Below, piece by piece: positions 26,338-34,897 of a DNA stretch of 64,000 nt. Numbering within the stretch: the stretch's first letter is position 1; each line of letters begins with the position of its first letter. The notes under the pieces were generated by a model. It was not told the origin of the DNA. It saw nothing but the letters and a program-made list of their open reading frames with translations, and made no database searches. Source of the stretch: Rhodococcus sp. 4CII (GTDB lineage: Bacteria; Actinomycetota; Actinomycetes; Mycobacteriales; Mycobacteriaceae); the NCBI RefSeq assembly GCF_014256275.1, contig NZ_JACCFE010000002.1:6945501-7009500 (forward strand). Direction: 5' to 3'. The position numbers and the translations under genes are program-made.

Positions 26338-27951
26338 CTACTGGTGCGGGAAGCCGGCCTCACGAAACCGCGTGCCCCAGATACCAGACTTGCCGGGTGC
26401 GATGATCCCGTTGGGATCCAAGGTGTCTTTGATGGCTTCGTTGAATCGTCGCTGGGCATGGTCGTTGAATCCGAACTGGTCCGCTGCGAGGTCCATGAAC
26501 GCCAGATGGGCGCGGTACTCGCCGTATCCCAACTTCCCAGCCGTGGCGACCATGTGCTTCGCGTGCGCGTACGCCCCCTCGACCTGCGTCTCGTCCTGGA
26601 TGTTGAAGGGGATCATGTTCACCATCGCGGCGGATCGAGCATTGATCGGCAGCATTCCCATGACGTAGTCGAATCCTGCGTCGATACACATCGACGAGAA
26701 CAACTCCTGAGCGGCTTTGACATGCTTTGCGGTCATCGGCACGACCGGCGAGAAATCGACGTGACCGCCTTGGTCCCCTCCCGACCATCCGGCCATCTTG
26801 TAGAGGTCCATGCTTGGAACTCCGATCTGGACCCGCTCGCCCGGGTTCGGCAACGTCTCCCAATCCTCGGGGCCGTGCTTCTCACCAGTGACCGTGGCGG
26901 TGGGGATGGACTCGAACCGCGTCTTGATCTTCGCAAAATTGTGGTCGACGACGGACTCGTCGCCGTACAAGGCGAAGCGCATCATCCATCGCCCGATACC
27001 CAGGTCCTCGGCGATTTTGTCGATGATCGAGTCGGGCATCGCGCCGGGTCCGTCGTACCAGTCCGCGCGCGCAGTCACCATGGACGCCACGCAGAGAGTG
27101 TTGACGATCTGCGGACGCATGTTGATGGTGCCGTCGAGCATCAATCCGCGTAACACGTCGACCACGGCCGGCATCTGCGAGTCGTCCCACAGCTGCAGCC
27201 ACAGGGGCATGTAGATCTGAGGCTTCGGCATCAGCCAGTAGCCCATCTTGGTCACGATGCCGAAATTGGACTGCATGAACAGCTCGGTGGAAGTTGGGCC
27301 GAGACCGCGCTTGTAGAGCGGCCACGCCGGGTTGTTCTCCATGGCGCCCGAACCTGTGCGGAGCAGCTCACCGTTCGGGAGGACGACTTCGAAGCCACAG
27401 TGGGAAGCCTGGTCAAGGCTGTACGGCATGTAGGTCATGCCGTGGTCGAGGGTGTTGGATACAACTCCACCCCAGCCGATGTCGACGATGGAGGCGGCGA
27501 GACTGTGTCCGCCGGCCTTGATGGCGTCGTGCAAGTCGAACCAGCTCACGCCAGGCTCGACGACGGCGTAGCCGAGTTCCTCGTTGATTTCCAAGACCTT
27601 GTTCATGTTGCGGAAGGACAGCATCAGCGACCCACGGACCTGCGGTGCGGCGCCGCCGTATCCGTTGTTCTTCCCCCGACCTATTGGCCAGACAGGGATC
27701 CGGTGCTCGTTGGCGAGTCGGACGATGGCCTGCACGTCCTCGACGCTGCTCGGGCTGACGACGCCCGAGGGGAGATTCGTTTCCGACCCAGGGAATTGAT
27801 AGGGATCGCGGAAATCTGCCAATGTCTCGAGGTCCGTGGCGACCTTAGCCTCCCCGATCGCGTGGGCAATTGCTGCGAGAGCTCGGTCGAGATCTCGCTG
27901 GGTGAGGCCCGGCGGGACGGGCCGGTCGGTTTCGGTTGACACGACAGTCAT
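26338..27951 (-). CDS. FAD-linked oxidase of the vanillyl-alcohol oxidase / eugenol oxidase type
   Basis: This 537-residue VAO-family flavoprotein has an N-terminal FAD-binding domain (IPVWPIGRGKNNGYGGAA, DIGWGGVVSNTLDHG) and a cap domain. GGHVDFSPV, about two thirds along, supplies the His that in eugenol oxidase and vanillyl-alcohol oxidase binds FAD covalently. The C-terminal GYGEYRAHLAFMD and DPNGIIAPGKSGIWG match rhodococcal eugenol oxidase closely, as I recall it. Family reactions oxidise para-substituted phenols (vanillyl alcohol, eugenol, 4-alkylphenols, 4-cresol) to alcohols or aldehydes. ATG 27951 follows AGAAGGA. It is a single-gene unit with its own copy of the IclR-type palindrome upstream. 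Its aldehyde product would go to the 24289-25779 dehydrogenase. Confidence 0.92.
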   Translation of the reverse strand: MTVVSTETDRPVPPGLTQRDLDRALAAIAHAIGEAKVATDLETLADFRDPYQFPGSETNLPSGVVSPSSVEDVQAIVRLANEHRIPVWPIGRGKNNGYGGAAPQVRGSLMLSFRNMNKVLEINEELGYAVVEPGVSWFDLHDAIKAGGHSLAASIVDIGWGGVVSNTLDHGMTYMPYSLDQASHCGFEVVLPNGELLRTGSGAMENNPAWPLYKRGLGPTSTELFMQSNFGIVTKMGYWLMPKPQIYMPLWLQLWDDSQMPAVVDVLRGLMLDGTINMRPQIVNTLCVASMVTARADWYDGPGAMPDSIIDKIAEDLGIGRWMMRFALYGDESVVDHNFAKIKTRFESIPTATVTGEKHGPEDWETLPNPGERVQIGVPSMDLYKMAGWSGGDQGGHVDFSPVVPMTAKHVKAAQELFSSMCIDAGFDYVMGMLPINARSAAMVNMIPFNIQDETQVEGAYAHAKHMVATAGKLGYGEYRAHLAFMDLAADQFGFNDHAQRRFNEAIKDTLDPNGIIAPGKSGIWGTRFREAGFPHQ

Positions 27952-28533
27952 AGTTTCGTTCCTTCTCCGGGCGAATGACGGTTGGTGACGTTCGGGCAGC
28001 TCGGCGACTCTCCTGTGTCCGAGATCACTCCGATTGATCCTGGGGGGTAGTTCCAACATCGGAAAGCGAGACTTCATTCAATGACCAACAGAGGTCACTC
28101 TTCTTGCTGTCTGCTTTCAGAATGTCGACGCAGCGTGAAGGAGGCTTGTCAACGCCGGTGCTGGCGGTGTTGCTGGTCAGGACGGATACCCGCGTCGGCA
28201 CCCTCGGCGTGGCCATCCCCAAGTTGTGCGGGTTACAGTCAGCGAGGTCTCCCACACGCGGGGCCGCGATGCCGTGCGGTGGTGACCTTCGCCATTCGCC
28301 GGGTTTGACCTCCGCCCTCGGTGTGCGGTGCACCGTTCGGTGGCGACACAACCGGACTCAGGACCCCTGTCTTGCCGCGCGGCATCTCGACGTCGGCGAT
28401 CGCGCCGCCAACGCCACACCCTGAGGCCTGGCCGAGATCCAGCCTCGTCCCGCCTGAAGGCGGAACCGGGCGGCTGTCCCGCCTGGTGGGTCCTGTGCGC
28501 CGATAGCGCAGCAGGGGCTCGACCAATGGGAGG
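27952..28533. other. Intergenic region holding the flavoprotein promoter
   Basis: No recognised gene in 582 bases. The promoter-proximal part contains the palindrome at 28073-28085. The rest, downstream of the hydroxyquinol dioxygenase, has only chance frames; GC-rich short inverted repeats near 28440-28500 could act as a terminator, but none is convincing. Confidence 0.45.
28073..28085. promoter_or_regulatory. Candidate IclR operator 2 (flavoprotein oxidase)
   Basis: TTCATTCAATGAC matches the palindrome at 25852-25864 with one change outside the central base. It lies 122 bases before the flavoprotein start at 27951. Confidence 0.6.
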
Positions 28534-29496
28534 TCACCTGGAGCCTGGGGCAAGGACGATGTCGAAGTGCACTCTGCTCCAGGTGCCGTCGATGCTGCGG
28601 CCGTCGGGCGTCGCAGTGCCGGCGGGTTGCTGGTCGAAATTCTTGATGAGGGACTGTTTGACGCCGAACACGGAATCCTTCCAGCCGATGGGATCACCTT
28701 CGGGGAAGATGTGAGTGACCAAGGTCCGGGCGTCAGAATGGCTCACCATGAAGTGCAGGTGGGCAGCCCGGAGGGGGGAACGTCCGACGGCGGCGAGCAT
28801 CTGGCCCACTGGTCCGTCATCGGGAATCGGGTACGGGGTGGGCGTGAGCCCCCAGAAGCGGTAACTGCCGTCGATCTCGGTGAACAGGTGGGCCCGGGCA
28901 GCTCGTTTGTGGGCGTCGTACTGCACGTCGTAGAGCCCGTCCTCGTCGGCCTCCCACATTTCGATCCGCGCACCCGCGAGCGGGTTACCGTCGGTGTCGC
29001 TGACCGTGCCTTCCACCCAGCACGGTTCGCCCGGGGCGCCGAAGGACATGTCGCCACCGAGTTCGATGCTCGGTGAGTCCTTCACGAAGAACGGCCCGAA
29101 CACGGTGGCCTCGGTGGCGTTGGCGCAGGCCTGGTTGTTGACATTGATTGTCTGCATCGACGCACCCAACGTGTCGGAGAGCAGGATGAACTCCTGCCGC
29201 ACGTCGTCGGTGATGTGACCGGCCCTGGTAAGGAAGTCGATCGCGGCCCCCCACTCCTCCTCGGTCAGCCGGGTTTCTCGGATGAAGGAGTGCAGATGCT
29301 TGACGAGGCAGACCATCAACTCCTTCACGCGCGGGTCCTCGCACGCCTGGAAGCTCATGACGACGGTGTCGACCAGGTTTTGCTCGACAGCCCGCTGCTC
29401 GGGGCTGACCTGCCGTAGGTCGAGCCCGTGCGTACCGTTCTGGGCCGAACCTTGTTCGACGAGGTGGTTTTCGGTGTCGGCGTGGGTGTTGCTCAT
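28534..29496 (-). CDS. Hydroxyquinol 1,2-dioxygenase (intradiol, Fe(III))
   Basis: This 320-residue intradiol ring-cleavage dioxygenase has an N-terminal helical dimerisation domain (about 1-130) and a catalytic beta-sandwich with the iron ligands in GLYDVQYD (Tyr), YRFWGLTPTPYPIP (Tyr), AAHLHFMV and VTHIFPEG (two His). The GPVGQML segment and the neighbouring maleylacetate reductase point to hydroxyquinol rather than catechol as substrate; the product is then maleylacetate. ATG 29496 overlaps the reductase stop (ATGA). It is last in the unit FAD monooxygenase - maleylacetate reductase - dioxygenase. Confidence 0.93.
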   Translation of the reverse strand: MSNTHADTENHLVEQGSAQNGTHGLDLRQVSPEQRAVEQNLVDTVVMSFQACEDPRVKELMVCLVKHLHSFIRETRLTEEEWGAAIDFLTRAGHITDDVRQEFILLSDTLGASMQTINVNNQACANATEATVFGPFFVKDSPSIELGGDMSFGAPGEPCWVEGTVSDTDGNPLAGARIEMWEADEDGLYDVQYDAHKRAARAHLFTEIDGSYRFWGLTPTPYPIPDDGPVGQMLAAVGRSPLRAAHLHFMVSHSDARTLVTHIFPEGDPIGWKDSVFGVKQSLIKNFDQQPAGTATPDGRSIDGTWSRVHFDIVLAPGSR

Positions 29497-30545
29497 GGCG
29501 GGTCTCCTTTCCATAGGGCGTGCAGCAGCGCAGCGAGGTTCTCAGGTGTCACGGGGGTGGGGTTGTTGTCGGGGACCGCGGCCAGGATCGGCTCGATCGC
29601 CCTGGCGATGCCGTCCTCCGGCATGCCGTGCTCACGCAACGCGGTCGGCGCCTTCACCGTCGCCCGCAGCTGCGCCAATCCCTCGATCGCCCCCGCCGAT
29701 CCGAACCCGGCTGCGATGCGCCGCTCTGCCTCAGGAGCGTTGGGGGCGTTGAAGGCGAGCACATAGGGTAAGACGACAGCGTGGGTCTGGGCATGGGGCA
29801 GGTTGAACATCCCACCGAGCACGTGGCAGATCTTGTGGTGCATCCCCGATCCTGCAGAGGTGAACGCGATCGCAGCCAGGTAGGCGCCGTAGAGCGTTTG
29901 CTCGATTCCCTCGATGTCGCCGCCGTCGAGGGCCACCTTGGGAAGACCTGCGCTCAGCGCCCGGATCCCCTCACCCGCTAGCACCTGATCGATCGGGTCA
30001 ACCCGCGGGCCCCACATCGAGTCGATGCAGTGCGCCAACGCATTGAGCCCACTGGCGACGGCCATGTCGGCTGGCAGCGATGTCAGCAAGGCGGCGTCAT
30101 AAACGATCGAGCGCGGCAGGACCTTCTCATCAACACCGGTCGTCTTGGTCCCACCCTCGGTCAGACCCCACACGTTGGTCGCCTCCGAACCGGCATAGGT
30201 CGTGGGCACCGCGATAATCGGCAGCCGCGTTGTCAAAGCCACAGCCTTAGCCAATCCGGTCGTCGACCCGCCGCCGACCGTCACCACGACATCGGCTCGA
30301 CTCTCCACCGCCGCTGCTCGGGCCTGCTCGGCCACCTCGACAGGGACATGCATGACGACTTCGTCATGGCGCCGCACCACCGCCACGTGCGCAGCAATCG
30401 GATCCGCGAACACCGCCGCACGATCCGAGGCGATGAGCATGACGCGGCAGGCGCCCAGAGCCGCGACTTCCGCCGCGACGGCCTCCGGTGCGGAACCAAG
30501 CGCGAACACGACACGCTGGGAAAAGGACGCGTGAAGGAACCTCAC
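29493..30545 (-). CDS. Maleylacetate reductase
   Basis: The protein has 350 residues of the iron-alcohol-dehydrogenase-like family. Family features include VTVGGGSTTGLAKA (nucleotide binding), VPTTYAGSEATNVWGLT, LNALAHCIDSMW and HHKICHVLGGMFNLPHAQTHA with the metal-site His residues. It reduces maleylacetate to 3-oxoadipate with NAD(P)H. The start is GTG 30545, overlapping the monooxygenase stop (GTGA). Together with the dioxygenase it forms the standard lower hydroxyquinol pathway. Confidence 0.93.
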   Translation of the reverse strand: MRFLHASFSQRVVFALGSAPEAVAAEVAALGACRVMLIASDRAAVFADPIAAHVAVVRRHDEVVMHVPVEVAEQARAAAVESRADVVVTVGGGSTTGLAKAVALTTRLPIIAVPTTYAGSEATNVWGLTEGGTKTTGVDEKVLPRSIVYDAALLTSLPADMAVASGLNALAHCIDSMWGPRVDPIDQVLAGEGIRALSAGLPKVALDGGDIEGIEQTLYGAYLAAIAFTSAGSGMHHKICHVLGGMFNLPHAQTHAVVLPYVLAFNAPNAPEAERRIAAGFGSAGAIEGLAQLRATVKAPTALREHGMPEDGIARAIEPILAAVPDNNPTPVTPENLAALLHALWKGDPP

Positions 30546-31753
30546 CGCACCACCGCCGACCCCACGAACGACGCTTCCGGGTCGTAGCCGTAGATCCACC
30601 CATTCACGAGCAGCGGATCCTCGTGTGCGAAGGACTGGTCGCGCCGCTGCTGCTCGGGCCCGTCCGGCAGATGGTTGATCTGTGCCCTCATGTGACTGAC
30701 GGCTTGCAGCTTGGTCGTACGGGGAATCCGGATGCTCTCGTAACGACGCAGCGCGGTCGCCGGGTCATCGGCGCCTTCGGCGAGGCACCGGGCCAGGACC
30801 GCGGCATCCTCGATCGCCTGCGCAGCCCCCTGCGCGAAGAACGGAAACATGGGATGCGCGGCGTCCCCGAGCAGAGTCACCCCGCCTTCGGACCACTGGG
30901 TCAAGGGCTCCCGATCCAGCAGTGCCCAGCGACCCGGAACGCCGGCGGCGCGGATCAGGTCGGTCAGGCGCGGGTCCCAGCCCTCGAACTCGGCAAGGAA
31001 CTCGTCGACCGTCGCGGTCGCAGTCCATGATTCCGTGGTGTAGTCACCGGCCGGAGCGAAAGCGACCAGGTTGATGTACTCACCGCCGGAGACCGGATAG
31101 TGCACCAAGTGGTGACCCGGACCGATCCACAATGTTTGAGCAGGACGTCGAGCGAACTCTGGTGCCTGGTCCGCCGGCACCAAGGCCCGGAAGGCACACA
31201 GGCCGGAATAGGCCGCCGGCGACGCCCCGAAGAGCGTGTTCCGCACGATCGAGTGCACCCCATCGGCGCCGATCACGATGTCAGCCTCCGCGGATTCGCC
31301 ATCGGCGAAATCGAGACGGAGGCTCCCGCCACCTGTTCCGAGGCGCACACACTTGCGGCCGAGGACCACAGCCTCGGCAGAAACCCGCGACTGGATAGCG
31401 GCCAACAGGTCTGCCCGATGCGCCGTGTAGGTGTGTTCGCCGTACAGCCGCTCGCAGGACGATGCCAGGTCCTCGACAGACAGGACAGTGCCGTCCTGCC
31501 AGCGCCGGAACTCCCAGCCGGTCTCGAGTCGGACGACACTCTTGGCCAGCTCCTCGAGCACGCCGAGGCAGCGCAGCTGGCGTGCCGCGTTGGGGGCGAC
31601 CACCAAGCCCGCACCGACCTCGGCGATGCGGGGAGCCTGCTCAAAGACCGTGGCGTCGAACCCCTCTCGCCGCAGGAACGCTGCGGTTGCCAGGCCGCCG
31701 ATCCCGCCACCCAAGATGGCAATCCTCGGCGTGTTGCCGGTGCGTGTTGTCAT
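30542..31753 (-). CDS. FAD-dependent aromatic monooxygenase (salicylate-hydroxylase-like)
   Basis: This 403-residue class A flavoprotein monooxygenase has an N-terminal Rossmann motif ILGGGIGGLATAAFLRREG, the DG motif IGADGVHSIVRNTLFG and the GD motif VTLLGDAAHPMFPFFAQGA. This subgroup includes salicylate hydroxylase, 6-hydroxynicotinate 3-monooxygenase and 4-hydroxybenzoate 1-hydroxylase, several of which decarboxylate while hydroxylating. With hydroxyquinol dioxygenase and maleylacetate reductase behind it, the likely reaction is conversion of a dihydroxybenzoate (protocatechuate or 2,4-dihydroxybenzoate) to hydroxyquinol; this is inferred from context. ATG 31753 follows AAGGAG. It is the first gene of its unit and is divergent from an IclR regulator. 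Confidence 0.88.
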   Translation of the reverse strand: MTTRTGNTPRIAILGGGIGGLATAAFLRREGFDATVFEQAPRIAEVGAGLVVAPNAARQLRCLGVLEELAKSVVRLETGWEFRRWQDGTVLSVEDLASSCERLYGEHTYTAHRADLLAAIQSRVSAEAVVLGRKCVRLGTGGGSLRLDFADGESAEADIVIGADGVHSIVRNTLFGASPAAYSGLCAFRALVPADQAPEFARRPAQTLWIGPGHHLVHYPVSGGEYINLVAFAPAGDYTTESWTATATVDEFLAEFEGWDPRLTDLIRAAGVPGRWALLDREPLTQWSEGGVTLLGDAAHPMFPFFAQGAAQAIEDAAVLARCLAEGADDPATALRRYESIRIPRTTKLQAVSHMRAQINHLPDGPEQQRRDQSFAHEDPLLVNGWIYGYDPEASFVGSAVVR

Positions 31754-31878
31754 TGCGAAGCTCCTTGTATGCCTGGAACAGTGCGCCGCCCATCGCGCCG
31801 TCAACTGGACAGAGTCGGCGCGAGCGGCCTTCGACATCCGCATACTGCCCCGGTGACGTACCTTTATGGGCATCATGT

Positions 31879-31891
31879 GTCATTCAACGAA
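31879..31891. promoter_or_regulatory. Candidate IclR operator 3 (monooxygenase/iclR divergent promoter)
   Basis: GTCATTCAACGAA agrees with TTCATTCAATGAA at 11 of 13 positions. It lies 48 bases before the chosen iclR start (31939) and 126 bases before the monooxygenase start, so binding could control both directions. Confidence 0.55.
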
Positions 31892-31938
31892 CATAAGTGG
31901 ACGCCAAATCGGCACTATGGGCTCAGGGCGCGCAGGAC

Positions 31939-32727
31939 ATGCCGAGAACTAGCGAACCGGGCCGTACCGTCAGCTCGCGGCTGTTGGAGTTGCTGTTCTC
32001 GTTCACGCCTGACTCCCCGGATCTAAGCCTTGCGGACCTGGCGCGTAGGACGGGTCTACCGCACCCGACGGCGCGCCGGTTGGTATTGGAACTAGTGAAG
32101 GCCGGTGCCCTCGACCAGCGCCCAGACGGTCGGTATGTCGTAGGGCTGCGGCTGTGGCAACTCGGAACACTCTCACCCCTGACGGAATCGCTTCGCACCA
32201 TGGCGCAGCCGTTCATGGAAGATCTCTTCACAGCGCTCAACCAACACGTGCAGCTTGCTGTCGTCGAGGGCCAGGAAGCGGTAGTCCTCGAGCGCCTCTC
32301 CGCGGTTCACGCCGTCGAGCTGGTGTCCCAGGTGGGTGGACGGCTACCGTTGCACTGCTCCGCGGTCGGCAAGGTCCTTCTGAGCCACGCGGGCAGCCAG
32401 TTGGTCGAGGATGTAATCAGTGGCGAGCTGGAACGACATACAGCCAAAACGGTGACCGACCCGCAAGTCCTGCGCCGCGAGTTGGCGGAATGTCGCCGCA
32501 CCGGCTATGCGCTCGTCCGTGGTGAACTCACCGATGGCGCCGACTCGATCGCGACCCGCGTCCTCAACAGGGAGGGCCGCGTTGTGGCCGCGCTTTCCGT
32601 GGTCGTACGGTCTGGCTCCATACAACCGCAAGCTGTGCTGCCCTCAGTCATCACCAGTGGGCTCGGTTTGTCACGAAGACTCGGATGGCAGCCGGGAGTA
32701 CGTATCCGGGAGGGCCTGGTTGTATGA
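31939..32727 (+). CDS. IclR-family transcriptional regulator of the aromatic pathway
   Basis: This 262-residue protein has an N-terminal winged HTH (LLELLFSFTPDSPDLSLADL, then RRTGLPHPTARRLVLELVKAG) and the IclR effector domain (LPLHCSAVGKVLLSH, GYALVRGELTDGADSIATRV, LSVVV). An in-frame GTG at 31897 would add 14 residues but would start almost on the palindrome, so I prefer ATG 31939. It is divergent from the monooxygenase unit. The recurrence of one palindrome at three pathway promoters makes it the obvious regulator of the whole set; the effector is probably an aromatic acid. Confidence 0.9.
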   Translation: MPRTSEPGRTVSSRLLELLFSFTPDSPDLSLADLARRTGLPHPTARRLVLELVKAGALDQRPDGRYVVGLRLWQLGTLSPLTESLRTMAQPFMEDLFTALNQHVQLAVVEGQEAVVLERLSAVHAVELVSQVGGRLPLHCSAVGKVLLSHAGSQLVEDVISGELERHTAKTVTDPQVLRRELAECRRTGYALVRGELTDGADSIATRVLNREGRVVAALSVVVRSGSIQPQAVLPSVITSGLGLSRRLGWQPGVRIREGLVV

Positions 32728-32730
32728 GGA

Positions 32731-33400
32731 CATGACGTTGGTGACACCGCTCCGGCGGGACTACACGGCACTGGTTGCATGGCCCAGGCGCCAGTGGACG
32801 GTCGAGAACGCCCAGGGACTCGGCCATCACCTGGCGCAGTGTCAGCTGGTTCGCGGGGAGGTCGTTGTCGACGTTCCGGCCACCTCCACCGGCCGGGTCC
32901 GGCAACTCTCCCGCACGCCGGCGCAAGAACGACCGCATCGCCGCGGCCGCCGCCGTGTGTGTCGTCGCCCTGCCGGGGGACGCCCGCCCGGTGGACCCCG
33001 AGGGCCCAACTGATGTGCTGGCGTTGCGCGATGAGCATCGAACAAATCGCAACAGTCGAACTCGCATCGTCAATCAGTTCACGCCCTGTTCCGGCAGCGA
33101 GGTGGACCGAATCCGCATCGGCCTGTGCCAGGCTCTGATCGCCGACATTCGGCGCCTCGATGATCGGCTCGCCGAGAACGAGAAGCAGATGACCCGAACT
33201 CTCGACGAGCACGGCACCCGACTGCGGGAGGTCGACGGGATCGGTCCGATGACCGTCGCTCGCCTGATCGGCCGAACGGGGCGGGCCAGCCGGTTCCCGA
33301 CCGCCGCCGGGATCGGATTCGCCCAGTTGTTGATGTCGTTCGCGGTGTACCCACCACCATCGGCGCCCGAGGGGTCGACAGATTCTGGTGAGACGAGCCG
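32731..33400 (+). pseudogene. IS110-family transposase remnant
   Basis: Pieces of an IS110-type transposase appear in order on the plus strand: RRQWTVENAQGLGHHLAQ and VVDVPATSTGRVRQLSR in one frame. After a frameshift near 32915 come KNDRIAAAAAVCVVALPGD and VLALRDEH, then LIADIRRLDDRL, HGTRLREVDGIGPMTVARL and GRTGRASRFPTAAG of the transposase_20 domain. The catalytic N-terminal DEDD part and the C-terminus are missing, and the middle is shortened. It is a dead relic bordering the aromatic cluster. Confidence 0.82.
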
Positions 33401-33449
33401 TGGTCGGACGGAGAGACGGATTTCTTGCACCTGTTTACGCTCGTCCCAG

Positions 33450-33788
33450 TTATTCGCCGACAACAGTTACTATGTCACTAGGCATCGTAAAAGGTTGTGG
33501 TGCAACCACTATCATGATCTCATCGAATGAGATTTCGCACTCTTGCGGGGCGTGCGGTGCCAGGTCGGCACCGGACCACCCCAGCCGCGGAATGATCCCG
33601 TATTCGAGTTGGTAGGCGAACAGGTGCGCGGGCACCGTGCCGCGCCGGGACGGTCCGGGCAGGCTCGCGGCCCGGAATAAGCCGTGTCCGGTGGATGAAA
33701 CGCCGTCGAGCCAAGGTGCGCAACGGGTTTCATCCCTCGGGTAGCGTTTCGCGTCGAAGACGGGAGCAATCTCAGATGTTGAGCACAC
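33450..33788 (-). other. Possible 112-residue ORF or gene remnant downstream of the SDR
   Basis: A minus-strand GTG frame overlaps the end of the SDR gene by 17 bases and reads through a plausible stretch (AHLFAYQLEYGIIP, CEISFDEIMIVVAP). I do not recognise a family. It may be the tail of a lost gene. A perfect inverted repeat, ATCTCAT-CGA-ATGAGAT (33517-33533), falls inside it. Confidence 0.25.
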
Positions 33789-34527
33789 CTGCCGCCATCA
33801 GTCCGCCATCCACTGGGAGTGTGTGGCCGTTGATAAACCCGGCGTCGTCTGAGGCAAGGAAGGCGACGGTGTCGGCGATCGATTCCGGCCTGCCGTAGTG
33901 GGCGGCGGGGACGAGTCGGCACAACTCTCGCCGTGTGGCTTCCGTATGGAGCTTCTGCGCCAACGCTGTTTCGATGGGACCGGGCGCAACGGAATTGGCC
34001 GTAATACCGTAGGACGCGAGTTCGATCGCTATCTGTCGCGTGAGCCCATCGATGCCCGCCTTGGACGTTCCGTAGGCAGTCCGGCCGACTCCCGCCCGCA
34101 TCCCGCTGATCGAGCTGATATTCACGACCCGACCCCAGCGGTGCAGCATCATCAGTTGCGCCGCGCGCTGGCTGCAGCGGAACGCCCCGGTGAGATTGAT
34201 GTTGAGGGTTGTCTGCCACTCATCATCGGGAAAGTCCAGAAAGCTGTGAGTCTTCGCAATTCCTGCGTTGTTGACGAGGATGTCACAACGCCCGTGATCT
34301 CGCGCCACAGCACCAAACGTTTCGTCGATCGAGGCCAGCTGACCGACGTCCATTTGCAGGGCCTGGGCGCTGAATCCCAGCGCCTGGATCTTGGCGGTAG
34401 CTTCCTCTGCCGCACGCATATCGCGATCCGTCAGGACCACATGGTGACCGTCTTGGCTGAGCCGTTCGGCAATAGCGGAGCCGATCCCGGCGCCGGCGCC
34501 GGTGACAACTGCGAGTCGCTGTTCCAT
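33772..34527 (-). CDS. SDR-family oxidoreductase, paralog A
   Basis: This is a classical 251-residue short-chain dehydrogenase: TGAGAGIG, NNAG, NISSISG (catalytic Ser), YGTSK (Tyr, Lys), and the C-terminal NGHTLPVDGGLMAAGVL. It is the same length as the SDR at 43956-44711 and strikingly similar, sharing blocks such as GRCDILVNNAGIAKT, GRTAYGTSKAG and TANSVAPGPIET (TANAVAPGPIET in the other), so the two derive from a duplication. It is divergent from the PucR-type regulator across 370 bases. The substrate is probably a secondary alcohol or hydroxyacid. Confidence 0.9.
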   Translation of the reverse strand: MEQRLAVVTGAGAGIGSAIAERLSQDGHHVVLTDRDMRAAEEATAKIQALGFSAQALQMDVGQLASIDETFGAVARDHGRCDILVNNAGIAKTHSFLDFPDDEWQTTLNINLTGAFRCSQRAAQLMMLHRWGRVVNISSISGMRAGVGRTAYGTSKAGIDGLTRQIAIELASYGITANSVAPGPIETALAQKLHTEATRRELCRLVPAAHYGRPESIADTVAFLASDDAGFINGHTLPVDGGLMAAGVLNI

Positions 34528-34897
34528 TGATGAGTCCTATCTGGTTGTGACTCCGCGGATTCAAGCCATTGCGGTCCGATTCCATATGGTGTCTTTGGTC
34601 TTTTCATGGGCTGTAGAACAGTCGGGTGGAGGTCCCCCAGGGCGGCACCACCTTCGGATCGATATGCACGCTCGACCGTTCTGAGCACAGAGATCGACCC
34701 GTGGCTGTGCGGCGCTGGAGGCCCTGCTTTCGCCCGTCCGACGCAGTGTTCGCCGATGATCGTTTCCCTGAGTTCGAGCCTGTCGGTGAGGACGACTTCG
34801 AGTATCGATCCGCGAAAGTTGCACGACACCCGCGTACCGTCGCAAGGTTGAGCGGGCGATTCCACGTTATGTAGAAAAGAGCAGGAGAACCCCATCG
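34528..34897. other. Divergent promoter region between SDR and pucR-type gene
   Basis: I see no supported gene here. The frame opposite pucR resembles nothing known. AAAAGAGCAGGAG precedes the PucR start at 34898. The TCCGAC-N5-GTCGGA palindrome found further downstream is not present here. Confidence 0.4.
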
